This document shows positions 1 to 11,800 of a stretch of DNA of 62,000 bases, one piece after another. Numbering within the stretch: position 1 is the first letter of the stretch; each line of letters opens with the position of its first letter. The notes below the pieces were generated by a model that ran no database searches, had not been told where the DNA came from, and saw only the letters and a list, made by a program, of their open reading frames with translations. Source of the DNA: Zygnema cylindricum (Eukaryota; Streptophyta; Zygnematophyceae; Zygnematales; Zygnemataceae); assembly GCA_037447655.1 (NCBI GenBank), contig JBBHKE010000059.1, positions 323,080-385,079 on the forward strand, given 5' to 3'. Position numbers and translations under genes: made by a program.

Positions 1-160
1 CCTTTTTCAACTCATCCTTTTTTGCCCCTTCTCTTCTCTCTCTCTTCCCCGTTTTTTCCTACTCAACTTTTTCCATCACATACCTTTTCTCTTAGTCCCG
101 CCCCTCAATTCTTTTGTGAATCTCTCCGATTTCTACAAAAAGCTAAATTAATGAGTACGA
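1..160. other. Flank without recognisable gene, pyrimidine-rich
   Basis: The first 130 bases are strongly C+T biased on the + strand and hold no open frame of note. The stretch ends where the first LTR begins. I see nothing else in it. Confidence 0.5.
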
Positions 161-1196
161 TGTAACTCTAAGACATCCATAGGTCCTCAAAGTAGGTAGC
201 TCACACGAAGCCTCTAAGATAACCCTGACCCATTTTTGTTTCAGCAAGAATAACCGCCACCCTGGAAGAAAAAAACTCTCACCACCTTCAGCTTTGTGCA
301 GGCAAGACTCTCGTGAGTCGATAGAAAAAAGAATATCTGAATTTGCTCCCCTAAGCAGTAAGTTATGATGGGTCAAAGTTGACCTTTTGTACAGAAGCTC
401 TATGGGAGAGAGGGTCCAATCTATCAAATTTTTCTAAGTTCTATCTCTCTCTAAAACTCTATCTACTGAAGTACAACACCAGTCATAATACTATATTTTA
501 TATAAAGGTACAGGTGCCGGTGTACTTTATGTATGTCTATTGTACGACATGGGCAACAAGTCAACACATGTCACTTTTGGATTCGTTTCTGTAATCCTCG
601 GAGATGCCGTAATCCAATGTGATTGTGCCAAGTGGCAATTGATGTGACGTCGACCGCAAACCGCCGGAAACCTATTCCGCGATCTCGGCATGCGTCGTGG
701 TCGTCCGATTAAGCCGGATTACAATCGTGGCCGTCATAAATACTTGCGCAATATTTGTTTCTTCTTCGAAACAAGATGCACGGTATCCGTTTCGGACTTT
801 CCGTACGCCGTACATTACAAACTGTATCTATGTCTAAATATCCCGCTAAATGAAATAGCCTACGTGTTATCATTTAAATAGCCACCAAACCATATATCCT
901 CTAATCTTGATCTTAGACCAATTGGCTAAAGTAACCGGCTACCGGCTAACCTGACGGACGGCAGGTACCAAGTTCAAATCCTAGGTCCGTCAAGATCTAT
1001 TTTGGTAAAATCTACCAACCTAATGTTTGTCCCCATCGGGATAAAATAGGCGGCCATGGCTCTATCTCCCTCTCCAACTTTCAGTGACTGCGACAAGTGT
1101 GGAAGCTGGAGAGAGGAGTTAGAGTTAGACTGCCTCTGCTTCTTTTCTGCATTTTACAAAACCTAGAAAATACTAAAATAACCTTTAATTTCTACA
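161..1196 (-). mobile_element. Solo LTR, C type (copia superfamily)
   Basis: On the minus strand the LTR starts TGTAGAAATTAAAGG at 1196 and runs to a CA-type end at 161. It shares blocks in the same order with the LTRs at 23347-24285 and 26860-27704: the TTTTCTAGGT start block, a purine/pyrimidine block around 1060-1130, a tRNA-like block at 901-994, GTAC-rich U3 sequence around 480-580 and a U5 with a conserved copy of the gag-start region near 161-190. No internal region adjoins it on either side, so I call it solo. Flanking pentamers (TACGA and GTGAA) do not match, so either the ends are off by a few bases or the target duplication has decayed. Short open frames over it are chance. Confidence 0.75.
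901..994 (+). other. tRNA-like block inside C-type LTR (antisense to the LTR)
   Basis: Reading + strand, TGGCTAAAGTAACCGG near 923 resembles a Pol III A-box, and AGTTCAAATCC at 971-981 is close to the B-box consensus GGTTCRANNCC. The B-box lies in a hairpin whose arms are TGACGGAC and GTCCGTCA. The same block recurs antisense in essentially every A, C, D and E LTR of this window. Known: A and B boxes are internal Pol III promoters of tRNA genes and tRNA-derived SINEs. Inferred: an ancestral tRNA or SINE fragment captured by the LTR. Whether it is transcribed is unknown. Confidence 0.5.
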
Positions 1197-2220
1197 GTGA
1201 ACGATATCATGGTTAACATAGAAAAAAAAATTATAGTTTATACGATTTGTTTTCTATTGTTCATCCACAAAAAAAATATAAAAATATGGTTATATCTATA
1301 AAGATTTTTTGTTTTTAATATGCATTGAACGTAGAGCTGCATGAAGTGTAAATATACAAGAAACATAAATTATTACACACCCTTAATATTGTAGGCGAGT
1401 ATGCTAACGTTTCGTGCGTGATGTGTTTTGGCACACTGATCATATAAAGTTAAAAGACGTTACAACCTTTTTCCACTTCACATTGTGTCGATTTTTTACC
1501 ACCACCGCCCTTATCATCATTCGATGTGCCGAAGCTATGACCTTTATTCGATCGTGTGTGTTCTATATCATAGTCATTGAAGTAAAGACTTACGGCGGAG
1601 CCACCATATTTGTATAGATGATGTTCGTAATCGTAACCTTTGTTGGTGCATAGTACAAGGTTTTTTGTCAAATAACCAACTTGTATCATTGAGGGTATGT
1701 ATTAATGTTTTGTGTGAGAGTATTTGCATTATCATGTTTAAAATCTAGGAAGGATTTTAATCTCAAACTTGTGCGGTTTATTATTAGCCTTTTACGGATG
1801 ATCGAGTTGTAGGCTTTTAAAACTCGTAAATAATCGGTTTATCCGAACAATTGTGAAATCATTGCGACATGTTTGCCGATAAATCAGATCGAATATGTTG
1901 ATTAAAAGCGATCACGATTATTGACCTATATTTTAGTGATTTTTATATTGTTTCTTTAGTTCGAGTTTTTTGTACGGAAGTGTTGCAAAATACGCACTAG
2001 AGTATCGTACTTTCATTTTACAAAGTATGGATCATATTCCGATACGCGAGATGGTATGATATACGATGTATACAATATAACGCTATAAATCACATAAAAT
2101 ACACCACCGATTGTTGGTAGCGGTAAAGAAAAGATATGATATGTGTTAGTTGGCTAGAAAATATAGCGACAAAGTTAATGTTATAAACGCTAGTATCAAT
2201 GGGCAGCGTAGTGTAGGCTA
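1197..2220. other. No gene seen (about 1 kb, AT-rich)
   Basis: Unique-looking AT-rich DNA. The open frames are under 80 codons, overlap on both strands and show no protein signature. No LTR, hairpin or tandem repeat stands out. Confidence 0.5.
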
Positions 2221-2228
2221 ATAATATA

Positions 2229-3290
2229 AGGAATTGATCATGACAGTGACTATTTTGGTTGCGCACAGTCACTTACGTCATTTTGTCAAAAAATGTACGT
2301 TTGAAGTACACATTGGTACAAATAAAGTCCCGTTGAGTACAAATTTGACGGTCAATCGGTTGGACAACTTTGACTTTCAAAATATTTTTTCAGCCGCTTA
2401 AAATTTTGCAGCGCTTGCGGACGTCGACCGTCATAATAAACATAGAAATTCACACGGCCGGCGAATGTTTACAGTAACAAAACTGCGGCAACCACATGTA
2501 AATAAAAGTGTTGCAAACAATCACTTCTTGTCTTTACTTGAGCCCCATGATGAGAGCACATAGCCGCAAAATTGAAATTTAATCCTCCAAGCGTTACATT
2601 GAACTTTGACGCAAATTGAAACGAAACCTCTTTAAACTAAACTGAACTACTATAAGTTTTGTACGAAAATATTAAAACGCACAAAATGAAATAAACTTTG
2701 TACACTATAATAAAAAGAACCGGCGTAAAAATATCAATTGAAATTAAATGAAAAAAATGCGCGTAGTCACGCACGACAAAATTAAGCCACACTATATACG
2801 AATCAACATTCTTACATTGACAACAAAATTTCGTTTCGTGCGTTTTCATATTTCCGTACAAAACTTACAATAGTTCGGTTTAGTTTAAAGAGGTTTCGTT
2901 TCAATTTGCGTCTAAGTTCAATGTAACGCTTGGAGGATTAAATTTCAATTTTGCGGCTATGTGCTCTCACCGTGGGGCTCACGTAAAGACAAAAAGTGAT
3001 TGTCTGCAACACTTTTATTTACATGTGGTTGCTGCAGTTTTGTTACCGTAAACGTTCGCCGGCCGTGTGAGTTGCTAATTCTATTATGACGGTCGACGTC
3101 CACAAGCGCGGCAAAATTTTAAGCGGTTGAAACAATATTTTGAAAGTCAAAGTTGTCCAACCGATTGACCGCCAAATTTGTACTCAGCGGTACTTTATTA
3201 TACCAATATGTACTTCAAACGTACAATTTTTGATAAAATGACGTAAGTGACTGTGCGCAACCAAAACAATCACTGTCATGATCAATTCCC
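2229..3290. mobile_element. Foldback / long-TIR DNA transposon, non-coding
   Basis: Two long inverted arms, 2229-2692 and 2828-3290 (about 463 bp each, with scattered mismatches), flank a 135-bp spacer. Outer ends read (A/G)GGAATTGATCATGACAGTG. The octamer ATAATATA occurs immediately outside both ends (2221-2228 and 3291-3298) and fits a target-site duplication; a ninth base would mismatch. Neither the arms nor the spacer encodes a transposase, so the element is non-autonomous. Known: Mutator-like elements often have TIRs of hundreds of bases and 9-bp duplications, and hAT elements make 8-bp duplications. The long arms favour a Mutator-like or foldback element; the 8-bp duplication leaves hAT open. 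Confidence 0.85.
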
Positions 3291-3298
3291 ATAATATA

Positions 3299-3827
3299 TA
3301 TTGACATACAATTCGACGATAACAAATTCTTTAGTCCCGGAGCTAAATATCGGGCCCCCTTTTCTTTCGATATAGGCTATCGGAAGAATTCCGATAGGGA
3401 ATTTAACGATACAGAACACTATCTCTAACCTTCAACGGTCGTCAACATTGTGTTGATGGATGGTTTAACCATCGCGTCTTGGAATTGAAATCTTCACCTG
3501 CTATTCTGCGTCCGCCAAGGTGGATTTTACGGAATATTAAAAAGCGTATTTGGACGTGTTGGAAGTTCCCGTTTGATACGCGTAAACGGCAAGGTAGCAC
3601 AAGGAATCATGGCGCGGTATATTACACCGCGAATTGTAATTAGAATAAATTACTCTAATTCGGTCGCTCGAAATTTTGACTGTATCACATAAAATAGAGT
3701 AAATGATTCTAATTTTTTCATTATTCTATTTAAGGTAAAGTTTAATTACAGTTTTTATTTCTAATATAGCTTCGTTTTAAATAGTGTGGAGTACGGACGA
3801 CCTCCGACCGTGCAAAATTGTACTTTA
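3299..3827. other. No gene seen
   Basis: AT-rich flank between the foldback element and the A1 LTR. No coding signature, repeat or RNA gene was recognised. Confidence 0.5.
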
Positions 3828-4865
3828 TGTTGAAATTTATAGATTTCTAGAGTATTTTCTAGGTTTAAATATGTTTTTATAAAAGGAGAAGAAAAAGGAC
3901 GGACAGCCTGCCTCCACCTCCGCTCTCTAGCTCCCATACTTGTTGTAGTCATTGAAGGTAAGAGAGAGAGGTTGATCCATGGCTGCCTTAGTTCAACAGA
4001 CAGCTATTTTAAGTAGGTTACTAAAAAAACACTTGACGGACCAGAGATTTGATCTCGGTACCTGCGGCTCGTCAAGTTGACCAGTAGCGGTCAGCTTTAT
4101 CCTAATAGACTAGGACCAATGCTATATGCTATAGTATGTGATAGATATATATTTAGTTCGAGTGGATAAAATTCATTTAACTAGAACTGTATACGGCGTA
4201 CATAAATTCAGTTTTATAAAGTACGTCGTACGACGCTAATTCAAAACGGATACCACGCATTTTATTTCGACATCAGAACAAATGTCGCGCAAGTATTTAT
4301 TACGGCTAAGATTGCGTTTCGCATAAAATCCAACGGCGCACATCATCGCCGAAATCCCGGTGTGGTCACTTTGGCGCTTTCTGACGTGGCATGACCAGGA
4401 GCCACGTGGAGAGATGACATTCGGTCATAGGAATTCCGAGAAACGTACGGACGAGTGAAAAGCGGACACGCGTCCACTTAATAGCCTTGTCGTACATAGG
4501 CCGTACAAAAGGTACATCGGCAGTAGTACTTTTGTGTACGATACAGTAATCTGATTGGTCCGTACTTCAGTAGATAAGAGTTATTAGAGAGAATCAGGAC
4601 TTAGAAAATTTTGGTAGGTAGTCACCTCTCCCTTTGAGAGTTTGTACAAATTGGCATTTTTACTGCCTCATAACTTATCGGCTGGTTGGCCGTTTTCAGT
4701 GATTCTTTTTGCTACGGACTCAGGGGAGTCCAGGCTGCACAGGGGTGCAGTCAAATTGTCAGTTTGCCTTCTTGGGCAGAAGTGGTCGTGGCTTAAAGTG
4801 GGTTAGTTAAATACTATCTAGAGGCTTCCTGTATTCTGTAGTCCAATGGAGGACACAGAATTGCA
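3828..4865 (+). mobile_element. A1 5' LTR (A-type copia)
   Basis: It starts TGTTGAAATTTATAG and ends CAGAATTGCA directly before the primer-binding site, so both TG and CA termini are present (1038 bp). Contents in order: TTTTCTAGGT block; antisense tRNA-like block around 4036-4125; CACGTGG at about 4402; a GTAC-rich stretch at 4490-4570 with ATTGG (reverse CCAAT); a weakened TATA position (GTACAAATT near 4646); and the U5 block GTGATTCTTTTTGC. The gag ATG at 4846 lies inside the LTR, 20 bases before its end. No matching 3' LTR follows, so A1 is a 5' fragment. Confidence 0.85.
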
Positions 4866-6003
4866 GGTTATGGGCCCACCCTCTAGGGTGCCCACCTTCA
4901 ATGGATCTGGGTTCATCTATTGGGAAGCCATGATGATGGGAGCTTTGTGTGAAAAACGATACTGGGGTATCGTCAGTGGACAAGTGAAACGTCCACCTTC
5001 GGGAACTCCACCAGGATTTGGGGGAGTAAGGTTTTCTGCAACAACGGCTGCCTCAGCGGAGGAGGCAGATGATGGGGACAGCAGTGTGTCCGAAAAGGAA
5101 AAAGGGAAGGAGACACCCCTCACTCCTATTGCCACAGTATCGGGAGCGGCGACCGTGAAGACCGTGGAGAACGATACTCAAATGTGGGAGGATGTAAACA
5201 TGGCTGCCAAGAACTTCATTCTGAGGCACCTCACTCAAGGTTTGGCCACTCCTCATCTTCACATTTACAAGGCGGAGGAGTTGTGGGAGAGTTTAGTGGA
5301 GATTTATAGAGCTGGAACTATTCAGGAGCTCCAGTTGGCTGAGCAAAAGCTATTGAGTTACACTTACAAAGGAGGAAAGATGTTAGATTACTGTAATGAT
5401 CTTTCTTGTTTGTATATGGAAATGGAAAGTGCCGGGTGGACAGGTACAATGAAAATGAAAGTTAACACCCTTATCATGAAATTACCAGATGAGTTCGAAA
5501 ACATAGTGTACCGAGTACAGGGAATGCCTGATAGTTCATGGAAATGGAACACAGTAGTCAGGATGATACTTGTGCAGGAAAACACAATGGAGATTAGGAG
5601 AGGAGGAAAGAGCATTCAAGCTCTAGCAGCAGGAGGGGACCGATGGGGGAAGGACCTGAAGAAACCTTATAGAGGGGAGGGAGATCATTCTGGGGGACAG
5701 AGGCCCCCAAAGGGTCTTTGTCATTATTGCAAAAAGCGGGGACACTTTATCGCAGATTGTGTCAAGCTATCAGAGCTGAGGCTCCAAGAGAACCGTGGAG
5801 GAGGTTCTTCCAGAGGGAAGAAAAAGGCACTTGTGGTTACAAAAGTGTCAGGAGAAACCGACATTCGATATTTCTCTTCCAAAAATGACGGCGGACTCTG
5901 TCCGCCTTCCACTTATTATTTCATCACCGAAGATGAACCTCCTCGTGTAAATCCAGTTCCCAAAATGAAACTGTACTTTTCTATCGGGAACAACCAATCT
6001 TGA
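4846..6003 (+). pseudogene. gag: A1 Gag, N-terminal part, truncated before protease
   Basis: Open from the ATG inside the LTR. Residues 1-8 (MEDTELQV) are encoded by the LTR end and the first primer-site codon. Then come the conserved VMGPPSRVPTFNGSGFIYW, a Glu/Lys-rich linker, the copia Gag core (about residues 110-260, including ELWESLVEIYRAGTIQELQL) and a CCHC zinc knuckle CHYCKKRGHFIADC at about 5721-5762. Gag would package element RNA into cytoplasmic particles. Homology to the related copies at 33800 and 42600 stops near base 5855; the last 50 codons are unrelated sequence that happens to stay open. Protease, integrase and reverse transcriptase are absent. Confidence 0.85.
4866..4880 (+). 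promoter_or_regulatory. A1 primer-binding site (tRNA-iMet anticodon region)
   Basis: GGTTATGGGCCCACC follows the LTR CA terminus with no gap. It is the reverse complement of 15 bases spanning the anticodon (CAU) stem-loop of plant initiator tRNA-Met as I know it. Drosophila copia primes from a half-tRNA in the same way. The site is also gag coding sequence. Confidence 0.85.
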
Positions 6004-6299
6004 CTTCCTCACGGAGTGAAAAGTGTATTTGAAGTGTACCTCCGTCTATTTCCCTTTACGCAAACTGTACTTTTCGTCACTTGAATTCCAATTCCGTACG
6101 TTCCAATACACTTAGTACCTAGTACACAAGCTGCTATGACTGCGATGTGACCAGCACAGCATGGCAGCAAGATATTTTTTTTCATACACGCTGCTATGGC
6201 TGCGGTGTGACCAGCGCAGCATGGCAGCGGTGTGACCAGCGCAGCATGGCAGCATAGCAATGTGATATAGACAGGACTAAAGGTTTCCAAAAACCAACA
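5856..6299. other. Non-coding junction sequence
   Basis: Begins where A1 gag homology ends and runs to the reversed LTR terminus at 6299. Apart from the short tandem repeat listed separately, I recognise nothing. The minus-strand frame at 6009-6290 is produced by the repeat. Confidence 0.5.
6131..6258. repeat. Short GC-rich tandem repeat (GTGACCAGCGCAGCATGGCA units)
   Basis: Four imperfect units of roughly 22-45 bp built on GTGTGACCAGCGCAGC and CATGGCAGC, partly separated by an AT-rich insert at 6168-6186. The GCAGC/TAGCAGC flavour recurs at 6599-6716 and 26727-26859. Confidence 0.7.
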
Positions 6300-6575
6300 C
6301 TCCCCTAAACCTTTAGACTATCTCAACCACTGAGTCCACATTCCTCCCTTCTTCCATTTTATTCAACCGTTTCTCAAATAATTCCGTACATCCCAACAGA
6401 GTTAGTATCATTACTCCCCCAATTTGCATATCGTTTCAAACCTCCACTGTAAATCCAGATTGCATACAAAATATAAACCGCGTACTGTACTCACGGAACA
6501 TTGTGTACACACGAAATATCGCGTACGTACGAAACTCATTTTCCAAAAACCAACACTCTCCCCGAAAATTTAGTT
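6300..6575 (-). mobile_element. Two reversed LTR/polypurine-tract junctions (B/F-like fragments)
   Basis: At 6299/6300 and again at 6555/6556 the sequence reads ...AACCAACA then CTCCCCTAAACC or CTCTCCCCGAAAA. These are minus-strand LTR starts (TGTTGGTTTTTGG) preceded by purine-rich tracts. The first resembles the B-type junction at 13828/13829 and its downstream CACTGAGTCCACAT. The second resembles the F-type junction at 60580/60581, including the ACGTACGAAACT block upstream. So two small pieces of minus-strand elements are fused here. No coding sequence survives. Confidence 0.6.
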
Positions 6576-7174
6576 GCGTGCATCCGAATAACATAAGAGT
6601 ATAGTGGCTGCTATAATTGCGATGTCAGATAAGGGCAACATAGCTGCATAGCAACGCCAGATAGCAATATAGCAGGATAGCAACGCCTCAGAGCAACATA
6701 GCAGCGTAGCAAGTTGTGCTCAACGCCTCCACTGCTCCAGCTCCTTGCGGCCATCTCTTCCAAAATTTGTCCTTCCGAGACACACCATTGCTTACGCTGC
6801 CTCTTTCTATGTCTTCAAAATAAAAACTCTATTTTTCAATCAATTTTAGAATGATCAAAAATTCAAAATTCCACGAATATCATTCAAAGTTCATGGTAGT
6901 CACTTCTTTAAAGTTCGCGTCTTCTTTTGACCACTTTCGGAATACGTTTCCTTTTACTATTCATCCGTTGAATTCTACTTGCTTTCTTTGTTTTATTACT
7001 GAATTTTTATGTTATTCTCATTTCGCAATTTCATTTCCTTCTTCTGCATTATAAACTATTTCACGCACTCCAATTTTCTGAACACTTTTCCTCTCTCTTT
7101 CTTTTTCCGTATTATAAACTTCTTCACTTACTCCACTTTCTTGAACACCTTTCCTCTCTCCATCTCTAAGTGTA
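6576..7174. other. Non-coding, with AGCAACATAGCAGC repeats at 6599-6716
   Basis: Short imperfect repeats of GATAGCAACGCC and AGCAACATAGCAGC at 6599-6716, then T-rich DNA with two duplicated blocks of about 70 bp near 7030-7165 (TATAAACT-TTCAC-CTCC followed by TGAACAC-TTTCC). No gene recognised. Confidence 0.5.
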
Positions 7175-7179
7175 TTAAT

Positions 7180-8178
7180 TGTTGTTTTTTGAAAGCTTTG
7201 TCTTCAGTATATAGAGCTGTGAGGGAAGTCTAAGTACTTAGAATATTTTGATGTAATTTGAAATGTAATACTTACCTTAAATAGTGTGACAGTAGAAGGT
7301 TTTCTCACAGAGTATTAGTACGATCACATATAGACGCGTCGGTTTTTAGACAGGGCAGGAAACGCGGAATGGTCATGGCCACATATCATCTATCGGACGA
7401 CTAAATTCGTCGGATCGGGCGGACGGAAACTAAACCGGACATCTGGGAACATTGATACCAAATGACAAATACCACACGTTGATTCACATTAGATTAACGG
7501 CGGAAATTCTGAAGGGGACCACAGATGACGAGGAGCTTCGTAAGCGTCCCAGATAGACGTACAAGATTACCACAGCAGGTTGGAAGTATTTGAGGTTGCT
7601 GACTAAGCAAGCAACATTATATGTACGACAGCAGATTGTAAATACTTGGAGAGATTATTTTTGTACCGTAGCGCTTTAGAAAATAATGTTTCACTATTCA
7701 TTTTTAGGCTAGTAACATATGGGTTTTTGAAAGTATACTAGTGTACCTTGTCATAGTATGGTACAGTACTACTATTCAGGGTAGTGACATTTGATTGGCT
7801 AATGGGCAGTAGATGCTCTCTCAGAGTATAAACATTAGGACTTAGAAATATTTTTGTATCCAGTTTTGGGATAAGGGAAACCAAAAGGCAGTTTTTTGGG
7901 AAGCTTGCAGGTCCTGTATCTTATGGTCTACTGGGTCGATTTGGCTGTAACTTTGAGAGTTAACAGTGTGTATGCTGAGGTTCTTATGTGCTTAGTTGTG
8001 TGCTAATTGGATTTGTGAGTCTAGATATATAGTGTGGTAAAGTTCAGTAAACTGTGAGATATTGAAGTGGTGGAATATAATGTTTTGTGGGGACTTCTTG
8101 AAAAGCTTCTGCCTAAGCTTTGTCTACTTCTACTAATACTACTGCAACTTCACTTGTACCAGTTGTCTTAGAACAACA
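7180..8178 (+). mobile_element. B1 5' LTR
   Basis: 999 bp, TGTTGTTTTTTGAAAGC to TTAGAACAACA, with TGTTGTT/AACAACA as terminal inverted repeat. Near 7700-7860 it has AGTATACTAGTGTACC, GTACAGTAC and TATAA-type motifs. The 3' end encodes a Thr/Ser-rich start that runs into gag (STSTNTTAT...). The homologous position in the reverse B element has ATG (17961) but reads TTG here at 8120-8122, so the B1 gag start is lost. Confidence 0.85.
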
Positions 8179-8893
8179 GGTTATGGGCTTGTCTTCGAGA
8201 ATCCCTATTTTTAATGGTCAAAAGTATGCTTACTGGGCGGATATGGTTGAGTCAAATTTTGAAAATGTAGGTCTGCTGGACATTCTGGATGGACCACCAC
8301 ATTCTGGATGGATCATTTGATGAGGCTGATCCAACATAGGCAAAAATGAATTCACAAGCTCGAAATACTCTCAAACTCTGCCTTTCGGAGAACATGGTCA
8401 TGTCGGGTCTTCCTGGTAGTATGAAAGATGCATTTGCTGAATTGAAAAAGCATGACAAGTCTAGCTGGACTCTTCAGTTAGCTATTAATATTATACTTGA
8501 AGAAGAGTCTACGTCAAAGATGCTTAGTGGAAAAAAGAACGTAGAAGCATTTAACACATAATTTGACTGGAAGGGAGAGTATAATCATGGAGAAATCAGT
8601 TTAATCAGCAAAGGAATTTGTTTAACCAGAATCAGGGTCAGTTTAAACAGTTTAATCAATGTCAAAATAAACAGTCTTTTACTGCTTGTTTTTACTGTTT
8701 AGAGAGAGGTCATGGTTATCGATACTGTTCTAAACTCAAAAAGGCAAATGAGACAGGATTATATAGGCCAGGATGGCAACAAAGTCCATTTAACCATGCC
8801 TTTTCTGGTCAGCAGTTACAGAACAACTCATTATTTTCATCATCTGTTACTGAGGAGGTTGAGTCGTTGAGCTTTATTGAGCAGGACGATTAA
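8122..8893 (+). pseudogene. gag: B1 Gag remnant
   Basis: Begins in the LTR end and reads QQVMGLSSRIPIFNGQKYAYW, the B version of the conserved Gag N-terminus. A stop follows at about 8318. Gag core sequence resumes at 8346-8561 and 8618-8893 in shifted frames. The zinc knuckle CFYCLERGHGYRYC (about 8690-8731) is an intact CX2CX4HX4C motif. Compared with A-type Gag the central region is shortened, so an internal deletion is likely. At least two frame breaks and no usable ATG make this non-functional. Confidence 0.8.
8179..8193 (+). promoter_or_regulatory. B1 primer-binding site, partly decayed
   Basis: GGTTATGGGCTTGTC directly follows the LTR. The first nine or ten bases match the anticodon-region site seen in A elements (GGTTATGGGCCCACC). 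The rest differs. Confidence 0.7.
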
Positions 8894-11800
8894 GTGTTAT
8901 TTGCAATGGCGGCGGCAATGGAGGGCTCTAAGGACACAGGGTGGATAATGGACACCGAAGCGTCATCATATATGTGCTGGAACAAATCGCTTTTCACAAA
9001 TCTGAAGTCAAGACCAACAAGAAATATTTACTATACCTATGGAATGAGTGTGCAGACGTCTGCACAGGGTGATGTCTCATTACAGGTAGATGTAGAAGGG
9101 AAACCAGTAGAAAGAACACTTCAAAATGTCTTGTTTGTTCCTGATTTCAAAAAAAACCTTTTTTCTACATCTTTGGTTAAGAGTAAAGGTTTTGAGGTCT
9201 CCGTTAAAGGAGGTAGGCAAGTTGTGAGCAAGCTAGGCAAAATAGCAGTTACGGGAACTAGAGATGCAAGCAAAATGTATCGTATGGATATGGCCGATTC
9301 TAAAAAAAATGATGTTATTTGTTCTGGTGTACAATCTGAAAATGAATTATGGCATAAAAGGCTAGGCCATGTTAACTATGACACACTATCAAAAATGGTC
9401 AAAGCTGGCAAAATAGAAGGTGTTTCACTATCAAATCAGCCAGCAATAATTTGTGATGGCTGTTTTTTAGGAAAGATTCATAAGTTGCCTTTTCCACAGC
9501 AATCAGATCACAGATCTACAAAATTTTTACAACTTATTCATTCGGATGTTCTGGGACCACCACAGGACACATCCGCCGGAGGGGTTCGTTTTATGGTTGC
9601 TTTTACAAACGATTTCTCTCGGTTCACAAAGGTCTACTTCATGAAAGAAAAGAGAAGTGTTCGGCCACTTCAAACATTACAAAGCTTAGGTGGAGAAACT
9701 GCATGGAGTTCCGATTCTAGAACTCAGATCGGATAATGGAGGAGAATATATGTCAAATGAATTTGAAAAATTTCTGTTGGATGAAGGGATCAGTCGTCAG
9801 TTAACAATTCCTTACACTCCTCAGCAGAATGGTGTCTCTGAGAGACTAAAAAGGACCATTACAAAATGTGCTAGATTTATGCTAGCTGATAAAAATATAG
9901 ATTTGAAATTCTGGGCTGAGGCCGCAAATTGTGCAGTTTATATCAAAAACAGAATTGCATCTCGTTCGGTCAGTACTACACCTTTTGAACTATGGACAGG
10001 TAGAAAACCAGATGTCGGTCATTTCAGGGTATTTAGTAGTAAATGCTTTTTTCTGAACACATCTCCAAATACATGGAAAATGAAACCAAAAGGTCTACCA
10101 AGTATACTTATGGGTTATGATGATAATTCAAAGGGCTATAGAGTTTATGTTTTTGAAAAACAGAAGATAGTAGTGTCTAGAAACATTATTGTAAAAGATG
10201 AGGCAGAATCAGCAGATTTATTCTCTATGAAAAAAAATCAGGTTGCAGAAAAATCTCAAGAATATGTTATTTTTGACACACAGAAAACAGTGTTTTATCC
10301 ACCCATCCAGCAACCTCTTACAGATCCGGTGATTTTGGAAACTCAGGTTCCTCTTCAACAACATATAGAGCAAAGAGAACAGTTATAGGATGAGACACAG
10401 CAAGCTGCAAGACCGCAAAGAAACGCGAGACATCCATCGGTCTCCGCCTCAGAATTTTCGGGGGGAAGGACAACTAGCAGTCACCTTCAATCAAGTTCCC
10501 ACTTTGCCTACTCTGCTAACCCAGGAGAACCTTCGACCATCCGGGAGGCCTTCTCTTCACATGAAAGAACTCATTGGATTGAAGCGGTAAACAACCAAAT
10601 GAAATCTATAATGGAAGCTCAAACGTGGGAGCTGGTGGATCTACCTCCGGACCGGAAAGCCATTAGGAGTAAATGGCTTTTTAAAGTGAAATTAAACCCT
10701 GATGGCATGATTCAACAATACAGGGCCAGACTTGTGGCCAAAGGTTACAATCAAAAAGAATGAATCGATTTTGAGGAGACCTTCTCTCTTGTGGTAAGAT
10801 TCCCAACTGTCAGAATCTTACCAGTTTAGTTGCTATTGAAAACATGGAGGTCTATCAGATGGACGTTAAGACAACCTTACTTCATGGAGAGGTGGAAGAA
10901 ACTATTTATATGCAGCAACCAAAAATGTATGTAGAAAAAGGAAAACAAAACCTAGTATGTAAACTGATGAAATCCTTCTATGGGCTGAAACAGGCCCCCA
11001 GACAGTGGAACCTAAAGTTAGATGAGTTCCTCACCAAACTAGGTTTGAAAAGAATCAGTTCAGACCATTCTATTTATGTTTTACACGGGGAGGATGGAAT
11101 ACTGTATATTGCTGTTTATGTAGATGATTTGCTGCTTATCATTAAATCCATGGATGAAATAAATAGGATCAATAGTGCCCTGAAATCAAGGTTTGTAATG
11201 AAAGACCTCGGTGAGGCCAAATACATTTTAGGAATACAAGTAGAGAGAGATAGAAGTAAGAGGCAATTCATGTTAACTCAAAAGGAGGCTATGAGTTCCA
11301 TGCTTGAAAAGTTTGATATGAAAGAAGCTAAAGGATGTGTCACTCATATGGAATACAAACAAAAATTAGAGGGAGTTGACTGTGAGTCAAGTGTTCTAGT
11401 TGATGAGATGCAAGAGTCAAGAGAGGAGGAGTTCATGGCTTCAAAACCATATAGGCAGGTAGTTGGATCTCTTATCTATTTTATGAGATGTACTAGGCCA
11501 GATGTGGCAGCAGCTGTTGGAGCACTAAGTAGGAGTCTCCAGAATCCAAAAAGGGCAGATTGGGAAGCTGCAAAAAGAGTCCTAAGATACTTGGCAGGAA
11601 CTCGGAATCTTAAACTTGTCCTCGGAGGAGGGGAAGTCAAGCTGAAAACTTGGAGCGATGCGAGTTATGGAGACATGCCTAACAAGAAATCCACAACTGG
11701 ATTTGTTCTACAGATTAGAAATGGTACCTGCTGCTGGAGCAGCAAACTTTAGAAGGTCACCGCCCAGTCAACTATGGAGTCTAAATATATGGCAGCAAGT

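Noticed and set aside
143-427. 94-codon minus frame over the C LTR, with a similar frame at 23279-23518
   Set aside because: Both lie in LTR U5/U3, differ by frame-changing events and have no domain. Similarity is explained by LTR homology.
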